64,000 nucleotides of DNA. Origin: Pleurodeles waltl (taxonomy: Eukaryota; Chordata; Amphibia; Caudata; Salamandridae). Within the stretch, counting starts at the first letter, position 1; every line of letters starts with the position of its first letter. The DNA lies in contig NC_090439.1 of assembly GCF_031143425.1 (NCBI RefSeq), forward strand, positions 348,558,027-348,622,026. Direction: 5' to 3'. Made by a program: the position numbers and the translations under genes. The notes beneath the pieces are model-generated. The model saw nothing but the letters and a program-made list of their open reading frames with translations, was not told where the DNA came from and made no database searches. This document shows positions 10,144 through 25,100 of this stretch, one piece after another.

Positions 10144-13100
10144 CTGCAAAGAAAATGTTAAAAACCTTATGAAGATAATTGGCCTTCCAAATCATTTTCG
10201 CTTCAACAAGGATACGTTTTCTCATGATCAGCATGTCGAACAGATTAGCAGGCTCATCAAGAAAAGTTTTTTTATTTACTTGTTTTTCGCTTATTACTTC
10301 GGTGACAATATTCCTATATAGGCTAATGCTTCTATGTGACCAACAGATTTTTTATTGATTGCGTCCAGTGCTTTATTTTGTGATAGGATGAGGAAGCAAA
10401 AGATAGAAAAACAGTGGCAAATGGACAAAGCAGGGATGAAAAAGAACCTGCAACAGTGAAACAAAGACAGAACTTGTCGCTGATGGAAGAAAGAGACCTG
10501 AGGTGGAGTCAAGACTAGTTATCAGTGGTACTCATCAACTCTGTCATTTGGCAGTACCGGTGAAGGAAAGGAAAAACCCCTTCCACTTACTTTTCAACAA
10601 AATAGGCACTGCCTGTATCTATATTAAATTGCGGGAAGCACATAATCCAAACGGTTTGCAGAATGGCAGAGAGGTGGTGGAACTACATCTAAACATATAA
10701 ACCTTTAGCAACTCATAATTAATTACCTACAGCGCTGTAGTAACCAAAGCTTTTAACCAAACTACCAGGGGTTTGCACAATTTGCTTTAGCGTGATTGCG
10801 CAAAATACCACAAAAACTATGCAAAATGGAAAATCATCATTTACAAAAATAGCACAAAAACACATATGCAGCAAACAACTGCAACTCGTGTTCTGATTGT
10901 TTATGTTGCTCCTGTGCTCCCACACTAACATTTTCTGCAAACATGTTGTAATTATACTACATGACATAATGGGGTAGTTTTGGGAATTTTACAGGTGCAA
11001 TGCAAAATTTATGAAATTATGTGAGATTACTCTGGCATAACAGGAATTTCGCCTAAGCCTAGAAATTACTTAAACTGGCTACCTTATATTCGGTAAATAG
11101 TTATCCTTAACATGACAAACATAGGTTTATAGTTGGGTGGTAATGCAAAATGTTCAAATTTGTGAAAACAATATATAAATACGGAGGAGACTCCACTTGA
11201 TTCCTACACTCTAAAGAGGGTGTAGGGAGCAATTTTACTTGTGGATTACTGTCTGGATTTAACACTTTATGCATTCTAGGCATCTCTTGTTTTTTACGAG
11301 CTAGTACCTAAACAACCTATATCAGTCTGAGGATATGTGGTGCCTAATTAATTCAAAAGATAAAAGAAATTAAATATATGAACTGGTTGGAAATATGATA
11401 TTTGAAAGGAGAGTCTGTGTACCTGATCCTAAAGTAGTTTGCTTACTTAAGCTTTACTTTGGTTTGTGACAGAGCAATTTGCAACGTTAAAATCCCAAGT
11501 CAGATGTACAGAACAAGGATTGGAAGTATTTTACTCTTGCAATAACGTTTATATATGTGGAAATTCTGGAAATATTGTAATGTTAGGGTTAAAAGCGTGG
11601 TTATAGGCTACTCTGGGATTGTACAATTTCTCTGGTTTTGAAGTTTGGTACATAGGACTACTTTTCAACTGGTGAAATATTGTGTTGGGAATGCATAATA
11701 TTTTCCTACTCCAGTCCGAATCCATGAGTATGACTTACTGTTGTTTTATTCTTTTTTTAAAACATAAGGTTGATACATATTAAGATATCTATTTTATTTC
11801 AAAAGACATGTAATTACATTAAACGTAAACTTTTACAATGTTTTTTCTAATGTTTGTGTTTCTTTTTTTGCATTTGTGATTATGCCTCTTTATAACTTTC
11901 TAAATATTAAAACATGCAACAAAATCAATGACACCCTATAGTTTGTCCCATAATTGAAGAAAGGCACATGTCTGCTGTTTTTCTCCTCATTCAATATACG
12001 TTGAGATCATTTCATTCTGGAGGAAGGGAGTTATCAGTAGATTTTTAATAATGCATCTCTGTCATCCCATATTTACAAGGCCACGAAAGCATCCTTGCAT
12101 GGCTTTTCATGGCATTGTAAATATGGGCCCTTCCATGCATAAAACTGCATGAAAATGGCGTTCCAAATGTGTTGCTGTGGTTGTTCCCATGCAACAACCA
12201 TGGAACGCTAAGGAATCTGGCGCATTCCCAGATTTACAAGTCCAAGAATGCATCAGATTCCTACACCACCTTACAGGTGGTGTAGAAATGATGCAATGGG
12301 GGAGAAATATCTTTACTTCTCGTTTTTCGGCAGCACACATAGAAAGAGGAAAACACCTCTCTTGATTTTTTTTTGCAGGAAGGTGTCCCTTCTTGCACAA
12401 AAACAATCATCCCCACAACACAGGCATCCTTGCACCATGGTATAAGGGTGTCTGCGTTGGCGGTAGGTAGTAGTTTGTGACCAGTGCAGGATGAGAGGAC
12501 AGAAATGCACAGTATCTTGCAGATACAGTGCATTTCTGCCATTTCCCGGTGGCACAGGGTGATGCAGCGAGACATGTGCTGTGCCGCCCTGCACCACGGG
12601 GCTTGTAAATAAGCCGCTATGTGTCTTTCAAGCACAGGAATGGCACTAGGATTGGCCAAATATTTCCTGAGTTATTTGCACCGTACTGTAAAACGTTTTC
12701 AGTAATTTGCTATTGGAGGTCTTGAATTGGCATAATAGTAACTAAGGCACAGGCATTTGTGTAACACACAAGGCTGGACACTAAAGCTAATAATTTGTCA
12801 ATTGCTTCATTCAAATATTCCTGCTAGAACAGAGTTGATTACATACCAGCATAGCCTCCAACATAAATTGGATTGTTCGTATCTGCTGAGGTAGACTGTG
12901 CATGGGGATTCTCCGACTTCACTAAGTTACCATCAACAATTAGTATGTTGTGGTGTTTGCTCTTGTTTGCTTGAAGTTTGTGCCATTTGCCATCACACAA
13001 GGCGCTGGTATGCTTTGGTTCATATATAGTTGTTATTCTGCCAGCACCGTTGTTTACATGGAACAAAACCTACATATAAAATGAAAAACAAGAAACAAAT

Positions 13101-16100
13101 TAACAATAGCAAGAGTGTGTCACTCTAATATGAATAATACTTTGGAAAAAAATAATTGGCAACTATTTCTGTAACATTATCGTGTGCATAAAGTTGGAAG
13201 GCCCCTCATTAGAGACTGCCTTTTAGTTGTACTGCGACTGGAGGAATTACAAGCTGTGCATTTCAATTCTTGTCACAAATAGAATTTGAGATTCCTACCA
13301 TATCAAGAATTCAAAGGGATGAATTAATGAAAACGTTACCTGTAACCATTGGATTGCAGACTGAAGTGCTTCAGGTTCACATGCCCTGCACACTCCTGCA
13401 GTCTAGGCACGGACGTAGCAACTTGTTCATCAGTAATTTTGAGTGCAGGAATCCCAAAACAATATTCCTGTGGGAACTGTGATAGTGGCCAATCCAAATT
13501 CCTGTTCAGTGGGTTTTGGAAGGTGAAAGTGCACAAAGTAACAAGCATTTGCAAAGCAATAAGTCTCTCATTTGCTTGAGTTAGGGCTATTGGGGTTGTA
13601 AATGTGTAACTGGATTTTTCTTGCCACATTGGTCAACACTGCTGAATAATTTGTTCCTCTCTGCCACATAATTCCAGTGGCCCTGCATACAACTAAAGCA
13701 CTTCCATTTACCTTCTTCCTCTATCTGCAGCAAAAATTGAAAATATTGCCATTATTTATTATTTGTTTTATATTATTATTTTGGGGTCTTCCCCAACCTA
13801 GTGTGGAACTCAGAGTTGAACAAGACAAAAAGAGCACGCTGTGCGGTGAGTTATGGTCAAAAATATTATGTAAATTAGAAAGCCCTGCAAAGCAGTAACC
13901 AGTTTGTATATTTTTCAACTGCTAAAAACGTACGTAAGTGGTAGTCATGTAAAGCGCTCCTCTGATCGAGTTGGCGCTATATGAAAATTCATATTCTCAT
14001 GTAAAACAATCCTCCAATCAAGTTTGTGCTATATGAACCTTTTAAAAACAAATAATGCAGCCTTTGTGCACAGACACTAAAAAAAAAACGGCATGCCCAA
14101 AACAAGGAAGAGCAAAAAACAACATACAGCCACGCATTGCGAAGTGGAGAGGCAAAAGAAAAAAGTAGTGCACCACACTAAGGTGTTTGGCCGATCGTGC
14201 AATAATCCATGTAACAGAGTCAGTCTCTAAGGCGGTAACAAAGCAGCCTCAAGGAAGAACAAAAGTAAAGCATTTTGAAAGGCAGGTCAAGGAACACATG
14301 AAAGTGAGTGGTGTGAGATGGGCATGTTGCAGTCCCACTGATGTAGATACAAACATGCCGAGAGACAGTGCTTGCACGCTGCCTAGGCTCAACAAAAATA
14401 GGGCCAGTATGGTGCAAAGCAGGAGCCACTGTTATTCTCCATGGTGAGAGTTAAATCATGTAATCCCTTTGGAAGTTTACCACAGGGAGGTGGGAAAATA
14501 CCAATCCTCGCAATGTCAGTCTATCCCCCAGAGGAAATTTTGAGTCAGTTTTCTTGGTAGATTCATAAAGATCACTTAAGGAGTACTTTTGAAATTAATG
14601 TAGACCTCAATTGACAGGATATTGAATGGGTCTCTGGATCCCACTAGGATGTCAGGTCTATTTGAGTTTTTCAGCTCACATGCTAGAGACAACACTGTTG
14701 TTTAAGAAGTGATCAAGTACGGGTGTTATTTGTACCAGCAAGCCAAGAAAGAATAAATGATTTAGAAGAAGGGCATTGTGCTCTGTGGCAACTTTACTAC
14801 TTTTGATTGAAAGAAGATGGTATCCCCTGTTTTGTGCAAAAGCTCAACTCAGCCATTAGACCTTTTATTTGAACAAGTGTACTCACATCAGTTAAAATGT
14901 AGAAATCCAATTCTGCAATGTCAACTCTTCAAAACGATTCCTTGAACAGTCGCACCAATCGCAGTTAGTTAACATATACTGTATGGTCCTTACAAGGCCT
15001 TTTCTAAGCACCGTATAGCAGTAAATTGTTACTGGGCAGTATCCTATTTCAGTAATGTGGTCTAACACACTGTCCAAGGGTATGAATTAATACTGCCCTC
15101 CAACTGTAGATACTTCCTTTGGGAACATAACAGCCTATAAGTAGTTAAATGGAGCATTGTAGGGCTTCCTGAGAAAGGACATAACACCAAATGGTCAACA
15201 ACGACACCTACTCAAAAAAGAAAATGAGTGAAGAAAACAGAGACAGTTTCAAACCCAACAACTAGGTGGCAAAATAATGTGCACCCAGTGTGAGAATCCA
15301 GTAAGACTCACACTGCAAAACTCAGGTGAGGTATGACACATTAATGCAGACTAACTGCACTGTCAAGCCAGTACTTTAACTTAAAAAAGAGAGACATTTT
15401 ATTTACAGAGGCGAAATCCAAACTGTTAGAACTATAGTCTTAAAAGCAAATCACAAGATGCTAGCACCCCTGGAGCTAAGATATTCCAGATGGTGGGTGA
15501 CTCTAGAATATTCTAAACTCAACAAGTGCATTGTTCATTGCAAACGTTTTTTCCCACGGAATATATCAGAGTATACTCCTTGACCTAAGGGGAATTCAGC
15601 TTCTACAACTAAATGGTAAGAATACATATATATACTAATCGACTTAATTTTGTTGGTGATTTTTGTAAACATTTTACCAAATCATGATTAGGAGGTCCAG
15701 TCTGGAGCAGCTCCTCATGCTGAAGATTAGCTGCAGTCATACTCAAACAATAACCAAATGTCAGAAATAAACATTCTAAAAATGGTTACAAAATGTGGGG
15801 CATGCTGATGGTCATAGCCCAAAGGTTTTAGAAGCCAAATTACTTGCTCTTTTAAGAAAAGCATATGGCTTTGTTATGGTTCAGCCCTGTTCCTTATCAC
15901 AATTACCATGCAAGCAAGTGCCCTAATCAAGTATGTAACAATATTTGGCTATAAAGATTTCCTTGCCAAACATGCAATTTCACTCATCGTTTTCTTAAAG
16001 CTCCTCTCATGCAGCATATACAACACTCACCTTCCCATTTACAATCTCAAGTCCCACAGCATCAACTTTAGCACTGCTGATTCCAACGAGGACTCCATTC

Positions 16101-19100
16101 ATGGTCGTTGTGCGGAACTCAAAAGAGATGTTTACATCCGATCGAACTTTGTAACCGTCTTTAGCTGTGAGTATAATTTAAGAAACATAATAAATGTAAC
16201 TCACATTATGTACTCTCTTGATTTTTTTATAAGACATATGCAGTTATGCCACTTAGTATCTCTTACTTTTTAGGTGTTACATTTGAAGGGTGTTTTTATA
16301 TGACAGAAGGGGCAAAATGCATGCAGTAATCACAATCCCACTATTTTACACAGAGCACCCAAAATTGCAGCATGCTGACCATTCGCCTGATCCAAACTTT
16401 ACTAAGCAGCTCAAATGTAAAACATGGGCTGCTATGCCTTCTAGTGCAAAGCAGTTTCTTTGTAGAATTTTACTTTATTTTCATTTTGGCCATAAAATTC
16501 GTCTCTACCATCAACCTGTAATTTATATCCAAAAACGGAATCTACCTATAGGGTTTATTGTACTGAATACAATGATTTCACAATGATCATAATACACAAT
16601 TGTACACGCACCCCAAAGACAACTCTATCCATAGCACAACAAAGCAGGTCCCCCTGACCTTCCCCACCTCCCACATCAAATACAGGTGTAAACCGATCAT
16701 GGAGAATGATGTGTATCATTAATGATAAATATTTACCCAGTGCAGCATGTCCACTTCCATCAAAGAAAGTGCCCTCTTGCACTGTCGCATAACATTTATC
16801 CACAAAGGCCCTTGAGAGTGGAGCTTGTGTATCCAACAGCTTGGAGTTAATTGTCACATTTCCAATGCAGGAAACCATGCTGTTTGAGACCTTGGAAGAG
16901 AATGCAGAACAATTAATGCACATGATCATAACCAACCCCTGAAACACTAATCTGGGCAGCAACAAACTCCAATTCCCAAAAAACCTTCTCCGAGACAAGG
17001 GTCTGAAGAAGCTACTTATCTGCCTGCAATAATGTTTCTGATAGAAACCTTTTCGCAAGCAGATTAATTTGTACTTGTCGTATCCAAAAGAACCAGAATG
17101 GCTTGAGATTCTACCAATGAATGGGTGAGAGCAGGCATTCAGCACATACAAGCATATCATTTAGCTTCACAGGGCACTTGTGGACTCACACAAAACCAGT
17201 CATAACGAGGTTGTCTGAACATTTGCAGTCATAACGAGGTGAGGCTATTGAATTATAGCAACTGCTAATCACGTTTCCATAGATGCAATATACAACAGGA
17301 ATTATAGAGTAGCAGTTTGTTTCTGCAAATTTTTCACTATCTAAATCTAGTTTCAGTGTTTGCATGATTTTGTTTTGCAGCAGGTAACAAGAATGGATTT
17401 CTTATGCCGAAAAGAGGTATAACCATATTTGTGATGCAGACACGTCACTTAACTTTAAGGGCCTGATTACATGCCAAACGAACTGTATCATGTTTTGGAG
17501 AAATTACTATTCTTACTTCACCATCTGCAAAAAACACGCCTTAAATATTGTCATCACTTTCTGTTTCACATGTTCTGGTTATTTAGAACCTTCACTTGCC
17601 ACATATGGCCTTGACGTGGTCTGCACTCAGTAACAGGGATTTTTCAGTGCAGGTAAGTATGAAGCCTCCATTGGATGGGTGCAGTGGATTATTCTGAATC
17701 AATAATCTTCCTATCATTCTATGTGCTGCTAAATTATGGCCCATACCCAATTGAGATGCAGACCCATGTTCTGACCACCCCATCTATCTCGTTTCATGGA
17801 TGTCTACGTAAATCTGTGTCTCTTAAAGGTAATTACACATTTTCCCAATACATACAGTGAATTTCAATATTTCACCGTTTGTCTTTTGTATTGTTCACCA
17901 TTCCATTTCTTATGTTTGTGTAAGACTGTTTCTTTGGTTTCAAAAATATAAGCAAAGAAATTGATCAACGCTCAAAAAACCCATCACTTAACTTTAGAGA
18001 AATTAACATTTTATCAGTTACAATTGCAAGCTGTTAAATTCGTCATAACATACCACATGCTCTCTGCAGTTTTCTCTGTAGAGTGTATATGTAGTTCATG
18101 CAATGTAAATGAACATGGTACTGAAGCTACCAGAGAAAAATGAAATGTTCATAAATTAGCTAAAACAGTGTTTTGTGTTTTTCTAGCAACTCACAGATTA
18201 GCAAATCCTTAAACCTATCTGAGAGGCTGGGAAATACACTACTTTGTGAAGAATGCCTCTGTGTGGGGGTCACAAAGTACCAGTCTTTGTGAGTCGATTA
18301 AAATCAATCATTTAAAAAAGAAATACAAACCTTTTTGAGAGCTGTCCCCCAATATTTACTAGTTGGGGGAGAAATTATTGGATAATGTGTGACTACTTTA
18401 AAATAGAGGATTACGCATTTCTGCAGTCATTGGAATATTCGGTATAGCTCTCTCCATCATCACAAACATACACTACGAATATTATATGTAAAATTTCCTA
18501 AAGCAGGCTTACAATTCCTATCTTCTTGATGGTGTAGTTTGGTGGCAGTCCTCCAAGAAAGAACTTTCCTTCTACATCCAGAGTGCTGCCATCGCCAAGG
18601 GCACTGACTGCAGTCGATTCTTCTGTGTCAACGGTGACTGATCCTTTCCTTTTCACATATTCAGCCTTGACCTGGATGAAATAAGAACAGTTTCTTCATA
18701 ACTATGCAGCAAGAGAGGTAGGAGACACTAGCTGCCTTGAAACCACCCCTTCATAACACGTTGTCACAATGAGGCAGCCTTTACAAAAAGGGTTTACTTA
18801 CTGTTCTTACAGTTTATTTAATTTCTGTATTACATTTCAGGTTCCCAAAAGCAACCTCCCTCTCACGCACATGGAAGAACCAATAGACAGACAACAACCA
18901 TACCTGTGCCCTTGTAACAAGAGGCATATTTATATATATAGTCACAGACAAAACACATAAGGGAAAACATAGATGGTGCATAAGTAAAACACAGGGGCAG
19001 AGCAGTGTATGGTGGACAAGTCATGGATGCTTAACTCTTGCTGAAGATCTTATATCATTATGTCATTTTAAAATTATTATATATTGACATTGTGTCCTAT

Positions 19101-22100
19101 GTCATTCAAAAGCAGCAAACTGCACTTCACGAAATCACAACTTATTAGATCCTTTACTACAATGATTAATAATGCCACTTAATTTGGATGCACCAGAATA
19201 AAGTTGAAGATAAATAGAGGAAATAATGTGCAGTCAACAGAACGCAAGCAGAACAAGAAAAAACTGAATTTCTGATTTAGGGGGGTTAGATGGAGGAAGT
19301 GAGAAGTCAGCCAGTAGCATGAAAAGAAAGAAAGTAAAGACTACTATCAAAATAAGACATTAAGGCACATATTTGGGAGTACTCCTCATAGACGTGGAAA
19401 TAAAGACCAAAAAAGGAAATAATGCAGATGAAAAGTGTGGTCTAAATAAGTAATTAAGGACAGAACCTTAAAAAAACATCAGAATAAAGTAGAAAATGAT
19501 GACTGGCTGACACTATTTTGAACAGGCACATAGAGAGATAAAGAATGCAGGTGAGACGATAGGTGATATGTGAGTAGACAAAGCGCCACAGAGAGGAACA
19601 CCAAACTGAAGTAGAAGAGACTTTAAAGACAGCCCTGTTGGATATATGGACTAAGTATGGCCGAATATGTAAGAAAAAAAACAAGAGAGGTCAAAAAGGG
19701 AAATTCCATGTGAACTGGGAAAGTGGAGCAAAGAATAGAGTAAGCCACTGTGTCAAAGCGAATAGAGATGTGACGAGGAATACAAAGAGAGTGTGGCTTT
19801 GAGCTGTGAGCAGTTGCTAAAGTGTTTGTGGATGACAGAAAAGAAGGTTCTTCTCAGTGACTAGAATGAAAGCCAGGCTAAAGAAGACAAAAAGACACCT
19901 AGAATGAAGATAAAATGAGACTTGATTAAAGACGAAAGGTCCCAGCCATTTGGAGATCACAGATAGGCAATTGATTGGCTGAAAGGAGAAGAAAGATCAT
20001 GAACGTAATATAAGGATTAAAAGAATATCAGAATGGTTGAAAGAAATGGGAAATTGTAGGTAGAAGAGATACATTTGAAGAGTCTGACAAGGTATATTAA
20101 TAGCAAGTAATGATAAACAGGAACAAATGGCCTCAGAAGGAATGTTAGTCGATTAGCCCTAAAAAGCCAAACCTGGAAGTCATAGTCAGAAATAGGAGTG
20201 GGTGACAATAACGTTGAATGAATAGATGAAGGCAGAAGGGTGAGATAGGGAACTGATAGACAAACATGAATACAGTTTATCAATCTTAGCAACTTCAGAT
20301 GAGAAAAAAAGAGAGGCCAGAAGCACAAAGATAAAGAAGTTAAAAAAGAACTGAGAAAGAACAATGGTTGCAAGAGAAGTTATTTGGTCATCATTTAGCT
20401 TAATGTAAATTTAAATTATATAGTGAAGAACAGTGAGGATGTGGAGATCTAATGGGCAGAGCTTGGGGTACAGCGAGCAACATGCAGAATAGAAAGACGT
20501 CTTGAAACAAGGTCAAGATGGAGGGACGAGGAGACATCAAAAAGGGTACACAGTCATACATAGAAGTACGAAAGCTTGATATTGGGAAAAGTTCTCTACA
20601 AGAAAACAAGTCAAAGTGATAAGAAGATAGGAGAAAAGTGGGGAAGAGAAATAAAGGCGTCAAAAAGAAGATGAGATTCAGACAATAACCAGTAACATTA
20701 GAGAAGAAATCCAACCAAGTCCAAGGGTAAATGTTAGAAAATAGAAGGGAAAGACAAAACTTATGTATGGAATGAGGATAAATGTTAAAGTCCTTGATAA
20801 AAAGGACAATGGAGGGCAGAAAATAAGAGGGATAACAACTCATGTCTTAATTGAAAAGAGAGGGCAGAGATGATTAGAAAAGAGATGGAATAAGGTGGAT
20901 GGAAATAAGCATAAAGGATCTTTAAAGAGGAAGGGCAGGAAAACGAGATGAACAAGAGTGAAGGTGCAATGGAAGAATGGTATTGTAATCCAGTGTCCCA
21001 CCATTCCAATAAAGTAAGGGTGAAGAAAAAATGCAAGCCATTGTACCGTGACAGCAACATGTGTTAAAAGAATTGAAGGAAGTTTCAGTAATGTATAGGA
21101 ATTAAGAGATGAACAGCCTCATTTAAATGTAGGGGTTAACAAAAAAAATCCTCCATTTTCTGGAGGGAGTACTTAATGTGGAGGCAAATCTACAGGTGAA
21201 ATTCCTTTCAGCATAGGGATAGAATGGAGGTGAAAATTCCTGATTTTGTTCAGGATTTGGCATTTTCCCTAAAAATTGGATGATCCTGTAAAAGCGGAGG
21301 TAGGGTTTTTGCAAATTGAGAAACATTTTATTACTATTTCATGCAATGCGACGTAGAATGGGAACTTGCTGTGTGTGAATTCCCTGAAAGAGAGAGAGCA
21401 AAAATGGTGCATATTTACAAAAAATATGGAACATTTCCGCTTTTTCCTTGTTCTGATGCACTTGTGGCAGCCTAGCGCCAAAGCAAGCACCCTTGCACCA
21501 TAGTGGTGTGCCTGTGTTCCTGGTAGGGTTGTTTTATGCAGAAAGGACACCTTCCTGAACGAAAACAATCCAAAGAAGAAAATGACTCTTTCTATGTGTG
21601 CTGCTGAATACAGTACATTTGGAATGAGGAATTAATGAGGAGTGAGGAGAAATAAACATATTTCACTTCATTACGCCTCTGTCTGGTAGGCGCACCATGT
21701 TGGTACAAATACAGGTTTACAAGATTTTGTAAATCTGAGTTTGTGTCAAAATGCATGGCTGGACGCTGGGAACGCCCATGTCCCACCCATGTAACGCCTA
21801 CCTAATACAAAGTAAAGCTAGGCAGTGCTGTGCGCTGCCTTCCATTACTTTGTAGTTTCTAAACCATGCAAAGCCACACAAAGTGACTTTGCATGGCTTA
21901 GTAAATGGCAAAAATAATTTTTCAACTGGGCTGCGCCACAAAAGTGACGCAACCCTGATGCAAAATCTTAGTTAATCTGGGCCTGAATATACTTTTTGTA
22001 TGGTATAAAAGAATTAAGATGAGGATGGGGTACAGAAACACGTTGGCCCTTTTCTCCACAGTACTAGCTATGAAACTGGTGGTAGAAGTGAAGTGACCAG

Positions 22101-25100
22101 CCAGCATTATGGAAGGCAGTTTTAAAAGAGACCCACTCCAGGCTGATATTCTGTTGTCCTATGGCTGCCTTCTGGAGCATTCAGGCATGTAAGACAGCAG
22201 GGAAGGGAAAGTGTCTTGCTGCCAGCAACGTAGATGACGGCGGAGCACTAGCAGATCCATTGCTGCTTACATCCCCGAAACTGTGCAGAAAGGTGCAGGT
22301 GAACGCACAAAGGATGAGGGACCTGTCATGCAGAAGATTTAGGATCCTTCAGTACAGCTACATGCTCATTCTCAGTTCCCAGCAAAATACGATGTAATAT
22401 CCTTTAGTGCTCTTTATATTACCACGTGCATTAACTCCTGATTTTGGGGTTCATGCAAACTGATCAGGAATTATGCATATAAACACCTTAACTGCACATT
22501 TTCAGACATTTATAAAACCTGGCGTTTGAGGCTAGCACTGCAGCACTGATGTATGACCATATCACACTCTGCATTTTTAGCACAAAACGTCAAATCTGCG
22601 CACCTAGGAAGTGGAAGCCTTAGTATGGCAAAGGTCAATTGTAAGTGACAATTTTCAGGACCTTTGGAATACCAGGTACATTCACAGGAGAGACAATGCC
22701 TCGAACTAGTAATTGTTTAATTTGCCTTTGAATTACTAGACAGTTAAACGTAATTCCTCTTTGGAGTATCCAAAGTGCCCCAATTTTGAAACCCCGAAGT
22801 CCTATTTTTATTAATGCTCCTTCTCTAACCCTCTTTTACATCTTGAACAATATCCTACACTAAGGATTTATGGTGCCACATTTTTAACTTACATGGAGAC
22901 ACCCAGGAGCTTCTAACATGGTTTAAGTTATGCTGCTTCCACCACCAGGAGAAAAGAAGGTTCACCACGCAAGGGCCAACCCTTCAGTGGTTCCCTATTC
23001 AGTTCAAGGTCTATGAGTACCTGTGATATATGGGAGAATCTGGTGCCCTTCATTACATTCTGAAGGAGGTCCCCAACAGTTTACGTTATGCCACTGGCAT
23101 CACATGCTAAGGAACCAGTAACAGTCATGATTCTGCAAACTGACGTGAAATCATTCTGTTTAGAATTCACAACATACAATTTACAAATGTGCCTACTTCA
23201 TAAAATTCCTAATCATGTTGTAGTAAAGAAACAGTTCAGCATTCATCTGGAACTCTTACCGTATGCCATATTCCATCACTAATGTGAACAGGGTGAGTGG
23301 CCACTGCCTGTCCTTTGCCAAGATCAAACAGAAACTGTAGCTGCCCATTGTGGAGCTGAAGAGCTGCATAGTCACCTTGGTTCTGATGGGCCACATAAAA
23401 AATCAATCCACTGGAGGCATACGTTCTGATACTCAACTGCACAGAAAGCCTAGGTAGCAAGAAAAAGAAGAATATGCCCACTGAAGATTGCTTACAGAAA
23501 CTTCATGATAATTAGCAGGTGTGCACCATCAGCATGAGAGGGTCAACCATTGAGCCCATTTCCCCATGGCCATGCCTGTTCTCAACTTCCCATCTGTCCT
23601 TTTATTTGCTGTATGACCCAGCATTTTGTCCCGCTCCACCCACTAGTGGTGCAATTATATACTGCATGTGAGTCTAGAAAATAGTTCACGCTTCAAAACA
23701 GAATCCTAACCTAAGTTGCTGGCACTGAAGAAAACACCATTGACACCACATTTTTCCCATTTCGGTACTGTTTCACCTCACAATGGTTGTTTTGTCTCAT
23801 CCTTGGGCCACAATCAATTATTTCTCCTTCTCTGACCCACTCCCACATCAAGGTCCCATAAACTCTTGCTGGCTTAACAATATGGATGTCACGCACCATC
23901 TCATTACTGGCTCTGCTGTGGTTGCACAAGATCTCTGCTACTATTACAAGATCCAGTTTCCCTTTCCTTGAAGAAGCACATTATTTTCAAACTGCACTGA
24001 CTCATAGTCACAACAACACCAACAAAATTAGTTGTACCTGCAAACTTGTTGTCATCCAAGCAACCGTTATTTCAGCTCTGTTGAGATTTCTTGCTATCTA
24101 GCCAGCAGTACCTTATTTATGAGAGAACCTTCCTCCATCCGAAACTGGGAAGCCTCAAATGACAACGAGTACTAAGTAGAGTTTAGGAGATGGTATCTGC
24201 CTTTTAATTTGATGAACTCAGTACCCACGAGTTCCTATTATTTTTTAATGTGGTTTTCCATCACCTTCTGAAGGTATTACATTTTATTACATTTTATTGC
24301 ATGTTTTATAAGCTCTGAAGACAGTGAAGGGACAGAACATTGTGTACTGAATATCATATTACACAAATATTGTTAAAACAATATCGACAGGTTAGTTTAT
24401 ATAGGTAGGAATAGAATAGGTTTTCTATATTTAACTACACATATATGTACTTTGAGGATACATATATATTTAAGGTACGTAGATGCGGAGTTATGAAGAG
24501 TAAATCTATTCTCACCAAGTTTTTCTTGTAACTCACCATTCAGTACACAATATTCCGGACTACAACCCTCAACCTGATATTCAATCCTGGTAGCCAAATG
24601 TGAGCATCTTGAGAAATGGATGATGCTACTGTTCTGCCTAACTGTGCCTAGTCCACTGTGTGCGTTTAGGCCATCGTTGGGGAAGGCATTTAGGTCTATC
24701 TAGGTGCAGTGTAACTCAGTCCGTATGATCAGAAGCGCTTGCTCTCACTCAATGCCAGTCCCGTATTTCCGCCAACTAAAAATGTTTAGTAGCAGCTTCT
24801 CTTTTGATTTATTTGCATGTTAAGATTCGGCTTACTGGTGATCACCTACAATATAGGGAAACTGTTGGGCCCTTGCATTTCTGACATAACCTGCAGTTTG
24901 CTGACAGGCACTGCTTGGGTAGCTCCCTATGGACACTTGAGCACTCTAAAAGTTCCCTTTGTTAATTAGCAGTGCCCAACCTTATTATTGTGGCAAAATT
25001 ACTGCAGATATATTGTGACATAAGAAATAACTTGCCATGATCTAAATATGAATGCAATGTAATTACTTCCAAACTACTCAAAATCATGTGGCAATTCCAA

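Noticed and set aside
16555..17160. 201-codon minus-strand open frame taken as one exon
   Set aside because: Only 16737-16890 matches laminin and is bounded by splice sites; the flanks are open intron sequence.
20017..21060. Hydrophobic multi-membrane-like open frames on the minus strand
   Set aside because: They arise from the purine-rich plus strand; the hydrophobicity is compositional and the frames overlap.
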